21,125 nucleotides of DNA. Origin: Dipylidium caninum (lineage: Eukaryota; Platyhelminthes; Cestoda; Cyclophyllidea; Dipylidiidae). A model generated the notes under the pieces. That model was given only the letters and a program-made list of their open reading frames with translations, ran no database searches and was not told the DNA's origin. The translations under genes were made by a program, and so were the position numbers. Of this stretch, positions 20,965 to 21,125 are shown in pieces. Within the stretch, counting starts at the first letter, position 1. Every line of letters starts with the position of its first letter. Where the stretch lies: NCBI GenBank assembly GCA_017562135.1, contig QEYB01000549.1, forward strand, positions 1-21,125. Reading direction: 5' to 3'.

Positions 20965-21125
20965 CTGGAGGGCGAGAAAGACGAAGGTATGAGAGCAATA
21001 TGCCGATGTAGAATTCCATTTTATCTCTCCGTGTGACACTCCACTTTAGCCTAACACGCGATGGGAAACAACAGAAGGCTCTCGGAAATCTCCGATTTAA
21101 GAGTTTAAAGGCGTAACATTATCTC

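Larger units (their letters stand above)
18194..21012 (-). repeat. Right arm of a long inverted repeat (high-identity block)
   Basis: Reverse-complement partner of 11539-14284. The outer end is near TCTACATCGG in intron 1 and the inner end is GTGGATGCGAC in exon 5. Introns match as well as exons. Confidence 0.88.
17310..21125 (-). pseudogene. Second SLC52 riboflavin transporter copy, inverted, broken, cut by the window edge
   Basis: Reads right to left, tail-to-tail with the plus copy. Matching exons on the minus strand, in order: exon 2 at 20788-20964, exon 3 at 20366-20664, exon 4 at 18563-18824, exon 5 at 18158-18458, exon 6 about 17867-18030 and exon 7 about 17310-17566. Exon 1 would lie beyond 21125. 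Exon 2 begins with a lost base. Exon 3 carries insertions and has lost its D-C-x-S-S-V-T-F core to an AT-rich stretch. The donor after exon 4 is changed from GTGAGT to GTTGAG. Exon 5 gains a C in the P-S-L-Q region. Exons 6-7 are a clearly older paralogue of the plus copy. As read it cannot encode a transporter. If the indels are sequence errors, it may be an intact second gene. Confidence 0.75.

Noticed and set aside
10987..21125. Simple fold-back (missed-adapter) read artefact making a palindrome
   Set aside because: The central 2 kb (15200-17310) is not self-complementary, and the inner exons are diverged by substitution with protein-level similarity, so a pure fold-back cannot explain the pair.

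Overview
This looks like nuclear DNA of an animal, most likely a flatworm and plausibly a tapeworm. The signs are intron-split genes with GT-AG junctions, long AT-leaning intergenic stretches, microsatellites, a rhodopsin-class receptor, and SLC52-type riboflavin transporter sequence. No bacterial operon structure, CRISPR array, rRNA or tRNA was seen. The phylum call is inference: the sequence shows a metazoan-type genome, and the flatworm reading rests on overall style, not on a diagnostic marker. Layout: 1-1973 has no supportable gene. 1974-3457 (+) is an intronless rhodopsin-like GPCR with recognisable TM1-TM7 and the end of TM7 (N-S-F-A-N-F-F-I-Y), broken by at least six reading-frame changes; its third intracellular loop is swollen by GGA and GGTGGC repeats. 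3458-10986 is gene-poor. 10987-15391 (+) is a seven-exon SLC52 riboflavin transporter. Exons 1-3 are clean and spliceable; exons 4-7 are recognisable but frame-shifted. 15392-17309 is a spacer that may hold exons of an unidentified + strand gene. 17310-21125 (-, running off the right edge) is a second SLC52 copy facing the first tail-to-tail; it is heavily broken, and its exon 1 would lie outside the window. The most notable feature is the mosaic similarity of the two transporter copies. Over about 2.75 kb (11539-14284 against 18194-21012), covering exon 2 to mid exon 5 with introns included, they are nearly the same sequence. Most differences there are single-base indels. Just past a point inside exon 5 the similarity drops abruptly to that of an old paralogue pair (14285-15190 against 17340-18193). 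This fits a gene-conversion or recent re-duplication tract on an old inverted pair. The indel-rich spectrum also suggests unpolished long-read sequence. These readings can be separated by mapping raw reads. SLC52 proteins import riboflavin (vitamin B2) through the plasma membrane; a parasite would depend on this for FMN and FAD. The GPCR and the transporters are not functionally linked by anything visible here.
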